Shown piece by piece: positions 47,619-57,086 of a DNA stretch of 64,000 bases. The first letter of the stretch is position 1, and each line of letters starts with the position of its first letter. The DNA comes from Thalassotalea sp. PP2-459 (GTDB taxonomy: Bacteria > Pseudomonadota > Gammaproteobacteria > Enterobacterales > Alteromonadaceae). Under the pieces are notes generated by a model, which ran no database searches, had not been told where the DNA came from, and worked only from the letters and a program-made list of their open reading frames with translations. The translations under genes were made by a program, and so were the position numbers. The DNA is taken from assembly GCF_001913705.1 (NCBI RefSeq), contig NZ_MKQD01000016.1:1-64000 (forward strand), given 5' to 3'.

Positions 47619-48031
47619 TACATCACCGTTCTAGTTACGAAGGTTGTTTTGAACGGAAGTTTAGCTGCTGCTAAAGCAAATGCTTCACGCGCTAACTCTT
47701 CTGATACACCTTCCATTTCATAAAGAACACGACCTGGTAGAATTTGACATACCCAATATTCCACAGAACCTTTACCTTTACCCATACGAACCTCAAGAGG
47801 CTTCTTGGTAATTGGTTTGTCTGGGAATACACGGATCCAGATTTTACCTTGACGCTTAACGTGACGTGTCATTGCACGACGTGCCGCTTCAATCTGACGA
47901 GCAGTCATACGACCACGCTCTACAGATTTAAGGCCGTAAGTACCGAAGCTTACAGTGCTACCAGTGTTCGCAAGACCACGGTTACGCAATTTAAATTGCT
48001 TACGGAATTTAGTACGTTTTGGTTGTAACAT
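47618..48031 (-). CDS. rplP: 50S ribosomal protein L16
   Basis: A 137-residue protein ([20 protein letters not shown] at the start; signature [19 protein letters not shown] near 82-100). It organises the tRNA-binding region of the 50S subunit. Confidence 0.97.
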   Translation of the reverse strand: MLQPKRTKFRKQFKLRNRGLANTGSTVSFGTYGLKSVERGRMTARQIEAARRAMTRHVKRQGKIWIRVFPDKPITKKPLEVRMGKGKGSVEYWVCQILPGRVLYEMEGVSEELAREAFALAAAKLPFKTTFVTRTVM

Positions 48032-48041
48032 TACTTATCCC

Positions 48042-48734
48042 CTACTTGCTCTTGCGGTTGTTTCTTTTCTTAGGTTTAGCTGGGGCTTCTACCTGTGCAG
48101 GCATACCACCAATTACTTCACCTTTAAAGATCCAAACTTTAATACCGATTACACCATAAGTAGTGTCAGCACGTGCAATTGAATAATCAATATCTGCACG
48201 TAAAGTGTGAAGAGGTACACGACCTTCACGATACCACTCTGAACGAGCAATATCTGCGCCGCCTAAACGACCGCTAACTTCTACTTTGATACCCTTAGCA
48301 CCTAAACGCATAGCGTTTTGAACAGCACGTTTCATTGCACGACGGAACATAACACGACGCTCTAATTGGCTCGCGATGCTGTCAGCAACTAATTGTGAAT
48401 CCATTTCTGGCTTACGTACTTCTGCAATATTAATTTGTGCAGGTACACCAGCAATTTTAGATACTTTTACACGTAATTTTTCTACGTCTTCGCCTTTCTT
48501 ACCGATAACAACACCAGGACGAGCCGTGTGAATTGTTACGCGGATAGATTTAGCTGGACGCTCAATCACGATTTTTGATAATGATGCACGCTTAAGTTTT
48601 TCAGATAAGTATGCACGAACTAAATGATCGCCGTGTAAGTTATCTGCAAACTCTTTGCTACTTGCAAACCAAGTAGACGCGAAAGGTTTAGTGATACCTA
48701 AGCGAATACCATTTGGATGGACTTTTTGACCCAT
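48042..48734 (-). CDS. rpsC: 30S ribosomal protein S3
   Basis: A 230-residue protein with the KH domain ([20 protein letters not shown] near 72-91) and the C-terminal S3 domain ([20 protein letters not shown]). The basic tail [11 protein letters not shown] is typical. It lines the mRNA entry channel. Confidence 0.97.
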   Translation of the reverse strand: MGQKVHPNGIRLGITKPFASTWFASSKEFADNLHGDHLVRAYLSEKLKRASLSKIVIERPAKSIRVTIHTARPGVVIGKKGEDVEKLRVKVSKIAGVPAQINIAEVRKPEMDSQLVADSIASQLERRVMFRRAMKRAVQNAMRLGAKGIKVEVSGRLGGADIARSEWYREGRVPLHTLRADIDYSIARADTTYGVIGIKVWIFKGEVIGGMPAQVEAPAKPKKRNNRKSK

Positions 48735-48745
48735 TCTAATATCTC

Positions 48746-49078
48746 CTAGCTATCAGCAACAATCACAGTAATGTGACTTGTACGCTTCAGGATACGATCC
48801 GCGCGACCTTTCGCACGAGGCTTAATACGCTTCATTGTAGGACCATCGTCAACCATAATGGTTTTAACGAATAAATCATCAATGTCTGCACCTTCGTTAT
48901 GCTCTGCGTTAGCAATTGCTGAGTTAAGTACTTTCTTTACTAATACAGCAGCACCTTTGTTGCTGTATTCTAAGATTTCCAAAGCTTTCTCAACATGCAA
49001 GCCGCGGATTTGATCCACAACTAAACGTGCTTTTTGAGCAGAACCACGGGCAAATTTATGTTTAGCAATAGCTTCCAT
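48746..49078 (-). CDS. rplV: 50S ribosomal protein L22
   Basis: A 110-residue protein ([20 protein letters not shown] at the start; signature [20 protein letters not shown] near 80-99). Its hairpin reaches into the exit tunnel. Confidence 0.97.
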   Translation of the reverse strand: MEAIAKHKFARGSAQKARLVVDQIRGLHVEKALEILEYSNKGAAVLVKKVLNSAIANAEHNEGADIDDLFVKTIMVDDGPTMKRIKPRAKGRADRILKRTSHITVIVADS

Positions 49079-49089
49079 TTAACTTCCCC

Positions 49090-49380
<291 letters not shown>

Positions 49381-49399
49381 TTAATTAATTAAGCACTAA

Positions 49400-50224
49400 T
49401 TACTTAGTACGACGACGTACGATAAATTTATCTGTACGCTTGTTCTTACGAGTCTTATAACCCTTAGTTGGTACACCCCAAGGAGATACCGGGTGACGAC
49501 CGCCTGAAGTTTTACCTTCACCACCACCGTGAGGGTGATCAACTGGGTTCATGGCTACACCACGAACTGTTGGGCGAACACCACGCCAACGATTAGCACC
49601 AGCTTTACCCAGAGAGCGAAGCATGTGTTCAGCGTTGCCGATTTCACCTAAAGTTGCACGACAATCTGCTTCTACTTTGCGCATTTCGCCTGAGCGAAGA
49701 CGTAAAGTTACATAAGCACCGTCTTTTGCAACTAACTGAGCGTAAGTACCCGCCGCACGAGCGATTTGAGCACCTTTGCCAGGCTTAAGTTCAATTGCGT
49801 GTACAACACTACCTAATGGTGCGTTGCGCAATGGTAATGTATTACCTGCTTTAATCGGTGCATCTGCACCAGACTGTACTGCATCACCAGCTTTTAGGCC
49901 TTTTGGCGCTAAAATATAACGACGCTCACCGTCTGCATATAATACTAATGCAATATTAGCTGAACGGTTTGGATCATATTCCACACGTTCTACTTTTGCA
50001 GGGATACCATCTTTAGTACGCTTAAAGTCGATTACACGATAATGATGCTTATGACCACCACCAACGTGACGAACAGTAATACGGCCCGTGTTATTACGAC
50101 CACCAGACTTAGAGTTTTTCTCTAAAAGAGGTGCGTAAGGCTTACCTTTATATAGGTCCGGGTTAGTCACTTTTATTACGTGGCGACGACCCGGAGAAGT
50201 TGGTTTACATTTAACAACTGCCAT
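49400..50224 (-). CDS. rplB: 50S ribosomal protein L2
   Basis: A 274-residue peptidyl-transferase-centre protein. [19 protein letters not shown] is the accepted start; the longer frame runs back into rplW. The region [20 protein letters not shown] near 223-242 includes the functionally critical His. Confidence 0.97.
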   Translation of the reverse strand: MAVVKCKPTSPGRRHVIKVTNPDLYKGKPYAPLLEKNSKSGGRNNTGRITVRHVGGGHKHHYRVIDFKRTKDGIPAKVERVEYDPNRSANIALVLYADGERRYILAPKGLKAGDAVQSGADAPIKAGNTLPLRNAPLGSVVHAIELKPGKGAQIARAAGTYAQLVAKDGAYVTLRLRSGEMRKVEADCRATLGEIGNAEHMLRSLGKAGANRWRGVRPTVRGVAMNPVDHPHGGGEGKTSGGRHPVSPWGVPTKGYKTRKNKRTDKFIVRRRTK

Positions 50225-50234
50225 TTTGCTTCTC

Positions 50235-50537
50235 CTATGCTTCTGCGCCAACGAAGTCGATGTCACTACCTTCAGCAAGAGTTACATAAGCTTTTTTCCA
50301 GTCACTACGACGGCCCATACGAGCTCCCGTGCGCTTAGCTTTACCCTTAACATTTAAAGTACGAACACCGTCAACTTTTACGTCGAAAAGTTTCTCTACT
50401 GCCGCTTTGATTTCAGCTTTCTTAGCATCAGTGGCTACTTTGAAAACAATCGTGTTGTTTGCTTCTGCAGTCAATGTTGCTTTTTCAGAAATGTTTGGTG
50501 CTAAAAGCACTTTTAACAAACGTTCTTCGCTTATCAT
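50235..50537 (-). CDS. rplW: 50S ribosomal protein L23
   Basis: A 100-residue protein ([20 protein letters not shown] at the start). It sits at the exit tunnel and docks trigger factor and SRP. It overlaps rplD by four bases. Confidence 0.97.
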   Translation of the reverse strand: MISEERLLKVLLAPNISEKATLTAEANNTIVFKVATDAKKAEIKAAVEKLFDVKVDGVRTLNVKGKAKRTGARMGRRSDWKKAYVTLAEGSDIDFVGAEA

Positions 50538-51139
50538 GCTAACATCTCCTCGATTTGCTTAACCGCGTCAGCAGTCATTAATACTTTTTCGAAACCAACT
50601 AAAGAAACAGGGTCAATCGCTTGTACGTCAACTACGTCAACTTTGTATAAGTTACGAGCAGAAAGGAATAAATTCTCATCTACTTCTGGTGTAACAATTA
50701 ATACATCTTTAAGCTCTAAACCTTTTAACTTAGACACTAAGTCTTTCGTTTTAGGTGTATCAACTGAGAAGTCATTTACAATCACTAAACGTTCTTGGCG
50801 TACTAACTCAGATAAGATGCTTTTGATCGCACCACGATACATTTTACGGTTTACTTTTTGGCTGTGATCTTGAGGACGAGCAGCAAATGTAACGCCACCT
50901 GTTCTCCAAATTGGACCACGAGTTGTACCAGCACGCGCGCGACCAGTACCCTTTTGACGCCATGGCTTCTTGCCACCACCGCTAACTTCAGAACGGTTCT
51001 TTTGCTTAACAGTACCTTGACGAGCACCTGCTGCATATGCAACAACTACTTGGTGTACCAAAGCTTCGTTGAACTCACGTCCAAAAGTTGCTTCTGAAAC
51101 TTCAAGAGCGCCTGACGCGTCTTTTAATGCTAATTCCAT
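50534..51139 (-). CDS. rplD: 50S ribosomal protein L4
   Basis: A 201-residue protein with [19 protein letters not shown] near 44-62, the tunnel loop. In E. coli L4 also represses the S10 operon by acting on its leader; a leader of similar length is present here before rpsJ. The start is the ATG after a TTG codon. Confidence 0.97.
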   Translation of the reverse strand: MELALKDASGALEVSEATFGREFNEALVHQVVVAYAAGARQGTVKQKNRSEVSGGGKKPWRQKGTGRARAGTTRGPIWRTGGVTFAARPQDHSQKVNRKMYRGAIKSILSELVRQERLVIVNDFSVDTPKTKDLVSKLKGLELKDVLIVTPEVDENLFLSARNLYKVDVVDVQAIDPVSLVGFEKVLMTADAVKQIEEMLA

Positions 51140-51157
51140 CAAAATTCTCCTCAGACG

Positions 51158-51796
51158 TTAGGCTTTTACAGCTGGCTTGATGATTATGTCAGCGTTAACG
51201 TGACCCGGAACTGCACCTTTAATAAGAAGCAAGTTACGTTCAGCATCTACGCGAACTAATTCAAGGTTTTGAGTAGTAACTTTCTCAGCACCCATGTGAC
51301 CAGACATTTTTTTGCCTTTAAATACGCGACCTGGTGTTTGACATTGACCGATTGAACCGTTTGAACGGTGAGACAATGAATTACCATGAGTCATATCTTG
51401 AGTACGGAAATTCCAACGCTTAATACCGCCTTGGAAACCTTTACCCTTTGATGTGCCTGTCACGTCAACTAAATTTGTGTCGTTGAAAATCTCAACTGTG
51501 ATTTCACTACCAGCAGCTAAATCAGCACCTTCACCGTTGTTTAAACGGAATTCCCACAAACCACGACCAGCTTCGATACCTGCTTTCGCAAAGTGACCTG
51601 CTGTAGGTTTGTTAACACGGTTGGCTTTTTTAGTACCCGTAGTAACTTGAATCGCTGAATAACCGTCGTTGTCTACAGTTTTTACCTGAGCAACTCGGTT
51701 GGCTTCAACTTCTAGGACTGTAACTGGAGTAGATGCGCCATCTTCAGTGAAGATACGAGTCATACCAACTTTACGTCCGACTAGACCGATAGTCAT
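51158..51796 (-). CDS. rplC: 50S ribosomal protein L3
   Basis: A 212-residue protein ([20 protein letters not shown] at the start; [20 protein letters not shown] near 143-162, whose Gln is the usual methylation site of PrmB). Confidence 0.97.
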   Translation of the reverse strand: MTIGLVGRKVGMTRIFTEDGASTPVTVLEVEANRVAQVKTVDNDGYSAIQVTTGTKKANRVNKPTAGHFAKAGIEAGRGLWEFRLNNGEGADLAAGSEITVEIFNDTNLVDVTGTSKGKGFQGGIKRWNFRTQDMTHGNSLSHRSNGSIGQCQTPGRVFKGKKMSGHMGAEKVTTQNLELVRVDAERNLLLIKGAVPGHVNADIIIKPAVKA

Positions 51797-51811
51797 GTCT
51801 AAAACCCCCTA

Positions 51812-52123
<312 letters not shown>

Positions 52124-52290
52124 TTATCAAATCCCCTAATAAAAGAACGAACAAAGTACAGCCCATCTCCTTTCTTATTGAGAAAGGGGGGAGTACCGAT
52201 TAAATCATTCAACTCCAAATCGGAGTTGCTGTTATTTCTTGCGTAGCTTAAAAAATAAGAACGCTCCTGAAGACATTGTCAATCAGGAGC
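52124..52290 (-). promoter_or_regulatory. Structured 5' leader of the S10 operon
   Basis: About 167 bases separate the predicted start point from rpsJ, close to the roughly 170-base E. coli S10 leader through which L4 represses transcription and translation. Three hairpins are visible: CGCTCCTGA/TCAGGAGCG (52262-52291), CAACTCC/GGAGTTG (52210-52228) and CTCCTTTCT/AGAAAGGGG (52167-52189). The first sits at the very 5' end and is followed by a T-rich run. L4 control is inferred from position and length. Confidence 0.65.
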
Positions 52291-52294
52291 GCGT

Positions 52295-52322
52295 ATTATA
52301 CTTGAGAAGATAAATTAATCAA
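52295..52322 (-). promoter_or_regulatory. Promoter of the S10 operon
   Basis: On the minus strand TTGATT (52322-52317) and a perfect TATAAT (52300-52295) are 16 bases apart. ACGCGC follows, a GC-rich discriminator typical of stringently controlled promoters. Confidence 0.7.
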
Positions 52323-52341
52323 GTGTTTTATGAGGAAGAAC

Positions 52342-53871
52342 TTAATTACCAGTCGTAGGGGTAGTAACTGGCGCAGCCTTGTCTAGAGCGCGTTGATAAG
52401 CTTCAGCGCTTCGAGAGCTTTCACGGAATTTAGCTTTAAATTTATTAGAATCAAAATCTTTCATTGCGGTTATTCCTGACGACGCGTTCCTCAACAAACG
52501 TTCGGTAGCATTAGCTCTAGCGTAGTCTAATGTCAATTCAAATTGAGGAAACTTACGAGGCCTAAAATTTGATTCAATTGTTTTTAGCTTACCGTTTCGA
52601 ATAACTTCATAAGAAAATTTCTGCCCAACTCTTAATTCTTGAATAGCCTGGTCTAACTCTGAAAAGCGATTAGTTGAAAACGTTTTTCCATTTATTGATA
52701 CCCATTTGTCTCCCTTTTGTAAACCAATATTATCAGAAAGCCCGTTAGAATATACATTCTTAGCAATTAACGCATATCCATCTTCTAATTTTTCTACGGA
52801 TGCTTGCATTCCTAAACTACCATCGTATGCAGCATCTACCTTTAACTCGTAAGCTTTACTTAACATACCGTTGTCATTTAGACTCTCTTTTATCTCTTCA
52901 AGTAAAACCGCGATTTGGGCACTTAAATTTGATGGCAGGTCAATACTGTTAACTAAATTGGTATCATTATTATCTATTGTGTATTTTATTTGTGGTAATA
53001 CACTAGGATTGTAATTTGTAGTAATCTGTTGGTCATTACCATTTCTAACAACTGTTATTTCCGTACTCTCGCCGTAATAAAGCGATCCGATATATGCATA
53101 AAGTGCGGCTGTATCATTGTTCCCTAATTTATCTTTTCCTACTTTAACAATAACATCGCCATTTTGTATTCCTAAGCTTTGTGCAATGGAACCACCAACA
53201 ACACGGTTAACTTTCAAGCCACCTTTGTTATAGCTTTTATCAAATACAAAGCCGGGTAACCGAGTAATATTCGATTTAATGACATTAGACTCAGGTAACC
53301 CATTTACTAAATGGTACATTTCAATCTCAGACATTAGCATTCTAAGTTTCGTTAGTAGAGGTGATTCTATACCTAAGTACTCACTTTCAAACTCGTAACT
53401 ATCAGCGCCTACAAATTTACCTTCAATCTCACACTGCTTCTCTGTTACCGATACTAACGAAATTTTGTCAGCCTTTTCAGCATTGAAAATAAAATTATAT
53501 TTCTTATTTGGCTCTATAGTCATTTCAAACAAATGATTAATCGCATTTTTTTCAAATGACACAGCTTCACTGTTTTCATCCACATAAATTTGACGACCTC
53601 TAAACTCCAAGGCTGTCAATTCACGATATAGGTTTCTTGGCCATTCTGCGATAGAAATAAGAAAGCGTCCCTCTGGCAATTGATAGTTGCCCCTCAAACC
53701 CGCATCGATCCGTTGCGTTTTAAATTTATCTAGTACTTTCGTATCATTTACACCAACTAGTTCAACAATTTTATCACTATCACTAGACGAAAAATTGATA
53801 CTTGCACATGAATCAGCAAGACTTGAGGTGCTGTACATCACTAATGCAGCAATAATTAATCTTAATTTCAT
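52342..53871 (-). CDS. Exported protein with two PDZ domains (paralogue 2)
   Basis: A 509-residue protein with a signal peptide (ending SSLADS, followed by CASINF). A family-specific N domain (about 20-150) is followed by PDZ 1 (about 205-285, with VVGGSIAQSLGIQNGDVIVK), a spacer, PDZ 2 (about 350-435, with LSDNIGLQKGDKWVSINGK) and a helical tail. No protease or other catalytic domain is attached. It shares layout and phrases with the protein encoded upstream (LPEGRFLIS versus LPAGDYDIS after the same ELVGV/ELLSV opening). AAGGAAGG precedes the ATG. It has its own 262-base upstream region. Function unknown; a periplasmic adaptor is the simplest guess. Confidence 0.7.
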   Translation of the reverse strand: MKLRLIIAALVMYSTSSLADSCASINFSSSDSDKIVELVGVNDTKVLDKFKTQRIDAGLRGNYQLPEGRFLISIAEWPRNLYRELTALEFRGRQIYVDENSEAVSFEKNAINHLFEMTIEPNKKYNFIFNAEKADKISLVSVTEKQCEIEGKFVGADSYEFESEYLGIESPLLTKLRMLMSEIEMYHLVNGLPESNVIKSNITRLPGFVFDKSYNKGGLKVNRVVGGSIAQSLGIQNGDVIVKVGKDKLGNNDTAALYAYIGSLYYGESTEITVVRNGNDQQITTNYNPSVLPQIKYTIDNNDTNLVNSIDLPSNLSAQIAVLLEEIKESLNDNGMLSKAYELKVDAAYDGSLGMQASVEKLEDGYALIAKNVYSNGLSDNIGLQKGDKWVSINGKTFSTNRFSELDQAIQELRVGQKFSYEVIRNGKLKTIESNFRPRKFPQFELTLDYARANATERLLRNASSGITAMKDFDSNKFKAKFRESSRSAEAYQRALDKAAPVTTPTTGN

Positions 53872-53953
53872 ACTATTTACCTTCCTTTTTATTTAAGCCT
53901 TTCTTGTTGTAGTTAATTTTGCACTTGAACGTTGAGATCTAATTATCCAACTA

Positions 53954-53979
53954 GTCGTTGCACTTATTTATAACGTTCC
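53954..53979 (-). promoter_or_regulatory. Candidate ECF-type promoter before the second PDZ gene
   Basis: On the minus strand GGAAC and CGAC are separated by 17 bases, about 83 bases before the ATG. ECF sigma promoters commonly show GGAAC and CGTC at this spacing. The ECF gene lies two genes upstream. The -10 differs by one base and I did not find the same pair before the sigma gene, so this is tentative. Confidence 0.35.
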
Positions 53980-54133
53980 TTGATATATCTTATTTTTTGC
54001 CATTGAAGTCGTTTTGTATTTCTATTGCATACCATTAATTTGCTATACCTTTAACCCTGAGGTTTACAATAAAACTCACATCAAACTCGTAATCTCCATT
54101 AGTTAGAACGCACTTTCTGGTTTATTTTTACTG

Positions 54134-55759
54134 CTAATTCCCTTTTGATTGATTTCCAGCACTTGAACCTGTAACACTAGAGTCTGTACTACGAGAAGAA
54201 GTTCTATCCGTCAAACTAGGTCTGTCGTCTCTTCGGTATATACCTGTTCGAAGGTACCTACTATTATAATGATATATCGTACCTAACCGTTTCTTTTTCA
54301 GCTTGGCGTAATCTGAATATGTATGTTTGGAGAGCATCGCAACCATTCGGTATTGAGACTTAAGATCTAACGAAAAAGTAAAGCCAGGTAGTTTTGTAGG
54401 TTCATATGTAACTGTACGACTTTGTGGTTCACTATTTTCTAAAACATTTAAACTAAAAGTATCGTTAGGCTGCAAAGACTTAATGACTTGATCTAACGTT
54501 GTTAAATTTTCACTACTGAATTGTTTATTATTAACACCTATTAGTTTGTCGCCTACTTTGATACCAGCTTTATCAGCCATCGAGTTTTCATTTACAGCAT
54601 CAATTTCAAAAGCATAACTACCATTAGGCAATTTAGAAATATTGCCAAAAGCACCTAGTGAAATATCCAAAACAGGAGGTGCATTAAATTGAATAATATC
54701 TATATCGCTTAGATCATCACGGTTGTTAAAGCTATCCAATAACGTATTGACCATTCTTTCAAGACTAGCCTCTAGGCCCTTAGGTAATTTACTATTGTTA
54801 ACAACGTTACCTGATTCGTTATTTGTATTCGCTAAGTTGTAACTAATACTTGGATATATAGTAGGCAAAAAAGGTTTCTTTATTTGGGTAATATCTCCTC
54901 TTCTCTTCAATGTAAAATCTAATTCACCTAAAACACCTGCTTCCAACAAATAATAAGAAAGCTGTTTGATAAAAGCTTGCTTATCAATAAGCTTACCTTG
55001 TATATGTGTTAATATATCACCAGATCTAAAGCCTATGTCTTGCGCAACAGAATAGGGTGTGACTGTTAATAACCTAATGCCTTTTCCATTAAAGCTTTTA
55101 TCAAGTGTGATGCCGAGTTCATCGTTAGCATATGCAGTGATCGTATTACTCAAAGATAGATTATTGTCATCGTGATAACGCTTAAGCTCAAGCATCAATC
55201 GCCGCATAGGCATTTCAACTTGAGCCGGTATATTCATGACATGTACTTTCCTGTCAGCATTCAAATTACCTTTTTTACCCACAAACGTATTGTCAACCTT
55301 ACAGTCGATAGTCTCTTTGCTTATTTCTTTAAGCGCATAACCGCCATTGCCATTCTGTTGTAATGCATATTTGTAATGAAAATTAGCCTTTAACGATATG
55401 ACTGCGTAACCGACTTCACTCATCGAGTTTTCATGTTTTTTAACTTCAGAGTCATAACTGTTGAAAAACGTCTCATAGGCAATGTATCTATTTCTAAATC
55501 CACGTTTCAAAAGCTTTTTATCCCAGAGGATATAAGAAATATCATAATCACCTGCTGGCAACGTATATTCGCTTTCAAGTGCCGCTTTTGCTCTTGATTT
55601 TTTTAGCACATCAACAACCCTTACTTGATTTACACTCAATAGCTCAACTGACTTAGATGACTTTTCTGGAATAAAAGATACTATTGCGCAACTTTCCTCG
55701 CCATAGGTATTCAATGCAGTAAAATAACTCATTAAGAATGCTGCATAGCTAAATCGCAT
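54134..55759 (-). CDS. Exported protein with two PDZ domains (paralogue 1)
   Basis: A 541-residue protein. A signal peptide is followed by CAIVSF at the mature start. An N domain (about 25-175) leads to PDZ 1 (about 220-300, with VAQDIGFRSGDILTHIQGK) and PDZ 2 (about 385-460, with MADKAGIKVGDKLIGVNNK), then a low-complexity Ser/Thr/Arg tail (SLTDRTSSRSTDSSVTGSS). There is no catalytic domain. It overlaps the anti-sigma-like gene by 11 bases and has GGAG at seven bases, so it belongs to the sigma operon. A role as a periplasmic signalling or clamp protein is inferred. Confidence 0.7.
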   Translation of the reverse strand: MRFSYAAFLMSYFTALNTYGEESCAIVSFIPEKSSKSVELLSVNQVRVVDVLKKSRAKAALESEYTLPAGDYDISYILWDKKLLKRGFRNRYIAYETFFNSYDSEVKKHENSMSEVGYAVISLKANFHYKYALQQNGNGGYALKEISKETIDCKVDNTFVGKKGNLNADRKVHVMNIPAQVEMPMRRLMLELKRYHDDNNLSLSNTITAYANDELGITLDKSFNGKGIRLLTVTPYSVAQDIGFRSGDILTHIQGKLIDKQAFIKQLSYYLLEAGVLGELDFTLKRRGDITQIKKPFLPTIYPSISYNLANTNNESGNVVNNSKLPKGLEASLERMVNTLLDSFNNRDDLSDIDIIQFNAPPVLDISLGAFGNISKLPNGSYAFEIDAVNENSMADKAGIKVGDKLIGVNNKQFSSENLTTLDQVIKSLQPNDTFSLNVLENSEPQSRTVTYEPTKLPGFTFSLDLKSQYRMVAMLSKHTYSDYAKLKKKRLGTIYHYNSRYLRTGIYRRDDRPSLTDRTSSRSTDSSVTGSSAGNQSKGN

Positions 55760-56213
55760 AGGTAGACTCCTTAATCTCAGTAATAGTCATAGACTCAATT
55801 AATCGTTTTCTTTCTTTTAACAACGAAATCTTTTCTTTAATACTAGTGACAGTGTTGAGTTGCCTATCGATAGCTTGAAGTTCAACTATATTGCTTGCGT
55901 TAATAAAACGTACTTTATTCTCTTGTAAAAACACATCTTCTAATGACGCATTTAATGTAATCATCAGATCTAATTCTTTTTTCATGACATGATGTTGCCA
56001 ACTAAAAAAACTTACTGCGCATACAAAAGCAGAAGCCACTGCAAAAGTAGGTAACCAAGTACGATAATTGTACTTAGTTTTGCGAGTTTCTAATGTGTCA
56101 TTAATTCTATTCCAGACTGCCTCTGGCGGAACGACATTTCGCAGAGACAAAGCATTTTCTCTTAATGCTTCGACTATTTGCTTATCATTCGTGTCGTTTT
56201 CTATATTATTCAT
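55749..56213 (-). CDS. Single-helix membrane protein, probable anti-sigma factor
   Basis: A 154-residue protein with a cytoplasmic N domain (about 1-50, with PPEAVWNRINDTLE), one transmembrane helix (about 53-70) and a periplasmic coiled-coil-like C domain (about 75-154). It overlaps the ECF sigma gene by several bases. Such a layout and position is what is expected of an anti-sigma factor, although no zinc motif or known anti-sigma domain is visible. The periplasmic coil could contact the PDZ proteins encoded next. Confidence 0.6.
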   Translation of the reverse strand: MNNIENDTNDKQIVEALRENALSLRNVVPPEAVWNRINDTLETRKTKYNYRTWLPTFAVASAFVCAVSFFSWQHHVMKKELDLMITLNASLEDVFLQENKVRFINASNIVELQAIDRQLNTVTSIKEKISLLKERKRLIESMTITEIKESTYAI

Positions 56214-56742
56214 CATTTATCGCCTTTGAGAGCTGAGAATGCTTTATTTTGTTTAATGCTCTTGAAACAATCGACTTTGAGTAGCTCTTAGATGCGCCAC
56301 TGAGCTCTGCAATCTCCTGATGGCTATATTGTTCAACTATATATAACCATATGATTACTCGTTCTTTTGGAGTTAATTGTTCAAACAACTTCAAAAGTAA
56401 TTGTTCATTGTCCAACTCCATCATAAAGTCAGTTGAAGTTGTGAAGAGTTCAACTTCAACTTTATCGTCAAAGCGCTGAAATTTTCTTACATGATCAATT
56501 GTAAGATTTAGTGCAATACGCTTTAACCATGCTGCAAATTTTGACCCTTGTTTAAAAGTATGGATATTTTCATAAACTTTAATAAAAACGTCGTGAAGTA
56601 AATCTTGCGTTAATACTTCATCATTCGTTATTGCGCGAATTATTGAATACAACTGAGCCCCATAAACGCGATAGCATTTTTCAAGTGCTTTTTTATCGCC
56701 TTTTCTTAGTCCTACTACTAACTCTTCATTCCATAGAGACAA
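56206..56742 (-). CDS. ECF-type RNA polymerase sigma factor
   Basis: A sigma factor of about 178 residues. Region 2 has VLTQDLLHDVFIKVYENIHT then FAAWLKRIALNLTIDHVRK; region 4 has QLTPKERVIIWLYIVEQYSH and a helix-turn-helix EIAELSGASKSYSKSIVSR. No ATG is available near the start. I favour the TTG giving MSLWNEELV, nine bases after GGAG; a TTG six codons earlier lacks a ribosome binding site. First gene of the sigma/anti-sigma/PDZ operon, divergent from fusB. Confidence 0.88.
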   Translation of the reverse strand: MSLWNEELVVGLRKGDKKALEKCYRVYGAQLYSIIRAITNDEVLTQDLLHDVFIKVYENIHTFKQGSKFAAWLKRIALNLTIDHVRKFQRFDDKVEVELFTTSTDFMMELDNEQLLLKLFEQLTPKERVIIWLYIVEQYSHQEIAELSGASKSYSKSIVSRALNKIKHSQLSKAINDE

Positions 56743-57086
56743 ACTCAAGTACTCCAACAAGGTACAATTTTTATTTTCTTTCCCTAATATAAACGTATTA
56801 ACGATTAAAAAGGTCGCAGAAAAATATAAAATTTATTTCTTAATCATTTAGGATAAATAAAAAGTCTTATTTTCACGTATTTTGATCGTAACAATCGACC
56901 TAGGTTAGAATAAGTATTCATACTCGACATGATATTGTTATTACCTACTTTTTATCTTAAAAAACATATATTAAGTAAATCAATTTACTTAATAGCTCAC
57001 AATTTTCTAACGATAGTTATTTTTGTTTAACGTAACTTCTGGTATACTCGCGCGGTTTTTATTCACTAACCCTTTAGAGCAAAGCA
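56743..57086. other. Divergent promoter region between ECF sigma and EF-G genes
   Basis: About 340 very AT-rich bases with no gene. The EF-G promoter is visible at the right. The ECF gene promoter is not obvious; a TGCGACC stretch near 56813-56819 (minus strand) is the only feature vaguely like an ECF -10. Confidence 0.5.
57040..57055 (+). promoter_or_regulatory. Extended -10 promoter of the EF-G gene
   Basis: TGGTATACT is an extended -10 box followed directly by CGCGCGG, a GC-rich discriminator of the sort found at stringently controlled translation genes. The -35 region is a poor match, which is common with an extended -10. Confidence 0.65.

Noticed and set aside
52277-52282. TTGACA on the minus strand inside the S10 leader hairpin as a second promoter
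   Set aside because: No acceptable -10 hexamer lies 16-18 bases downstream, and the sequence is better explained as the hairpin loop.
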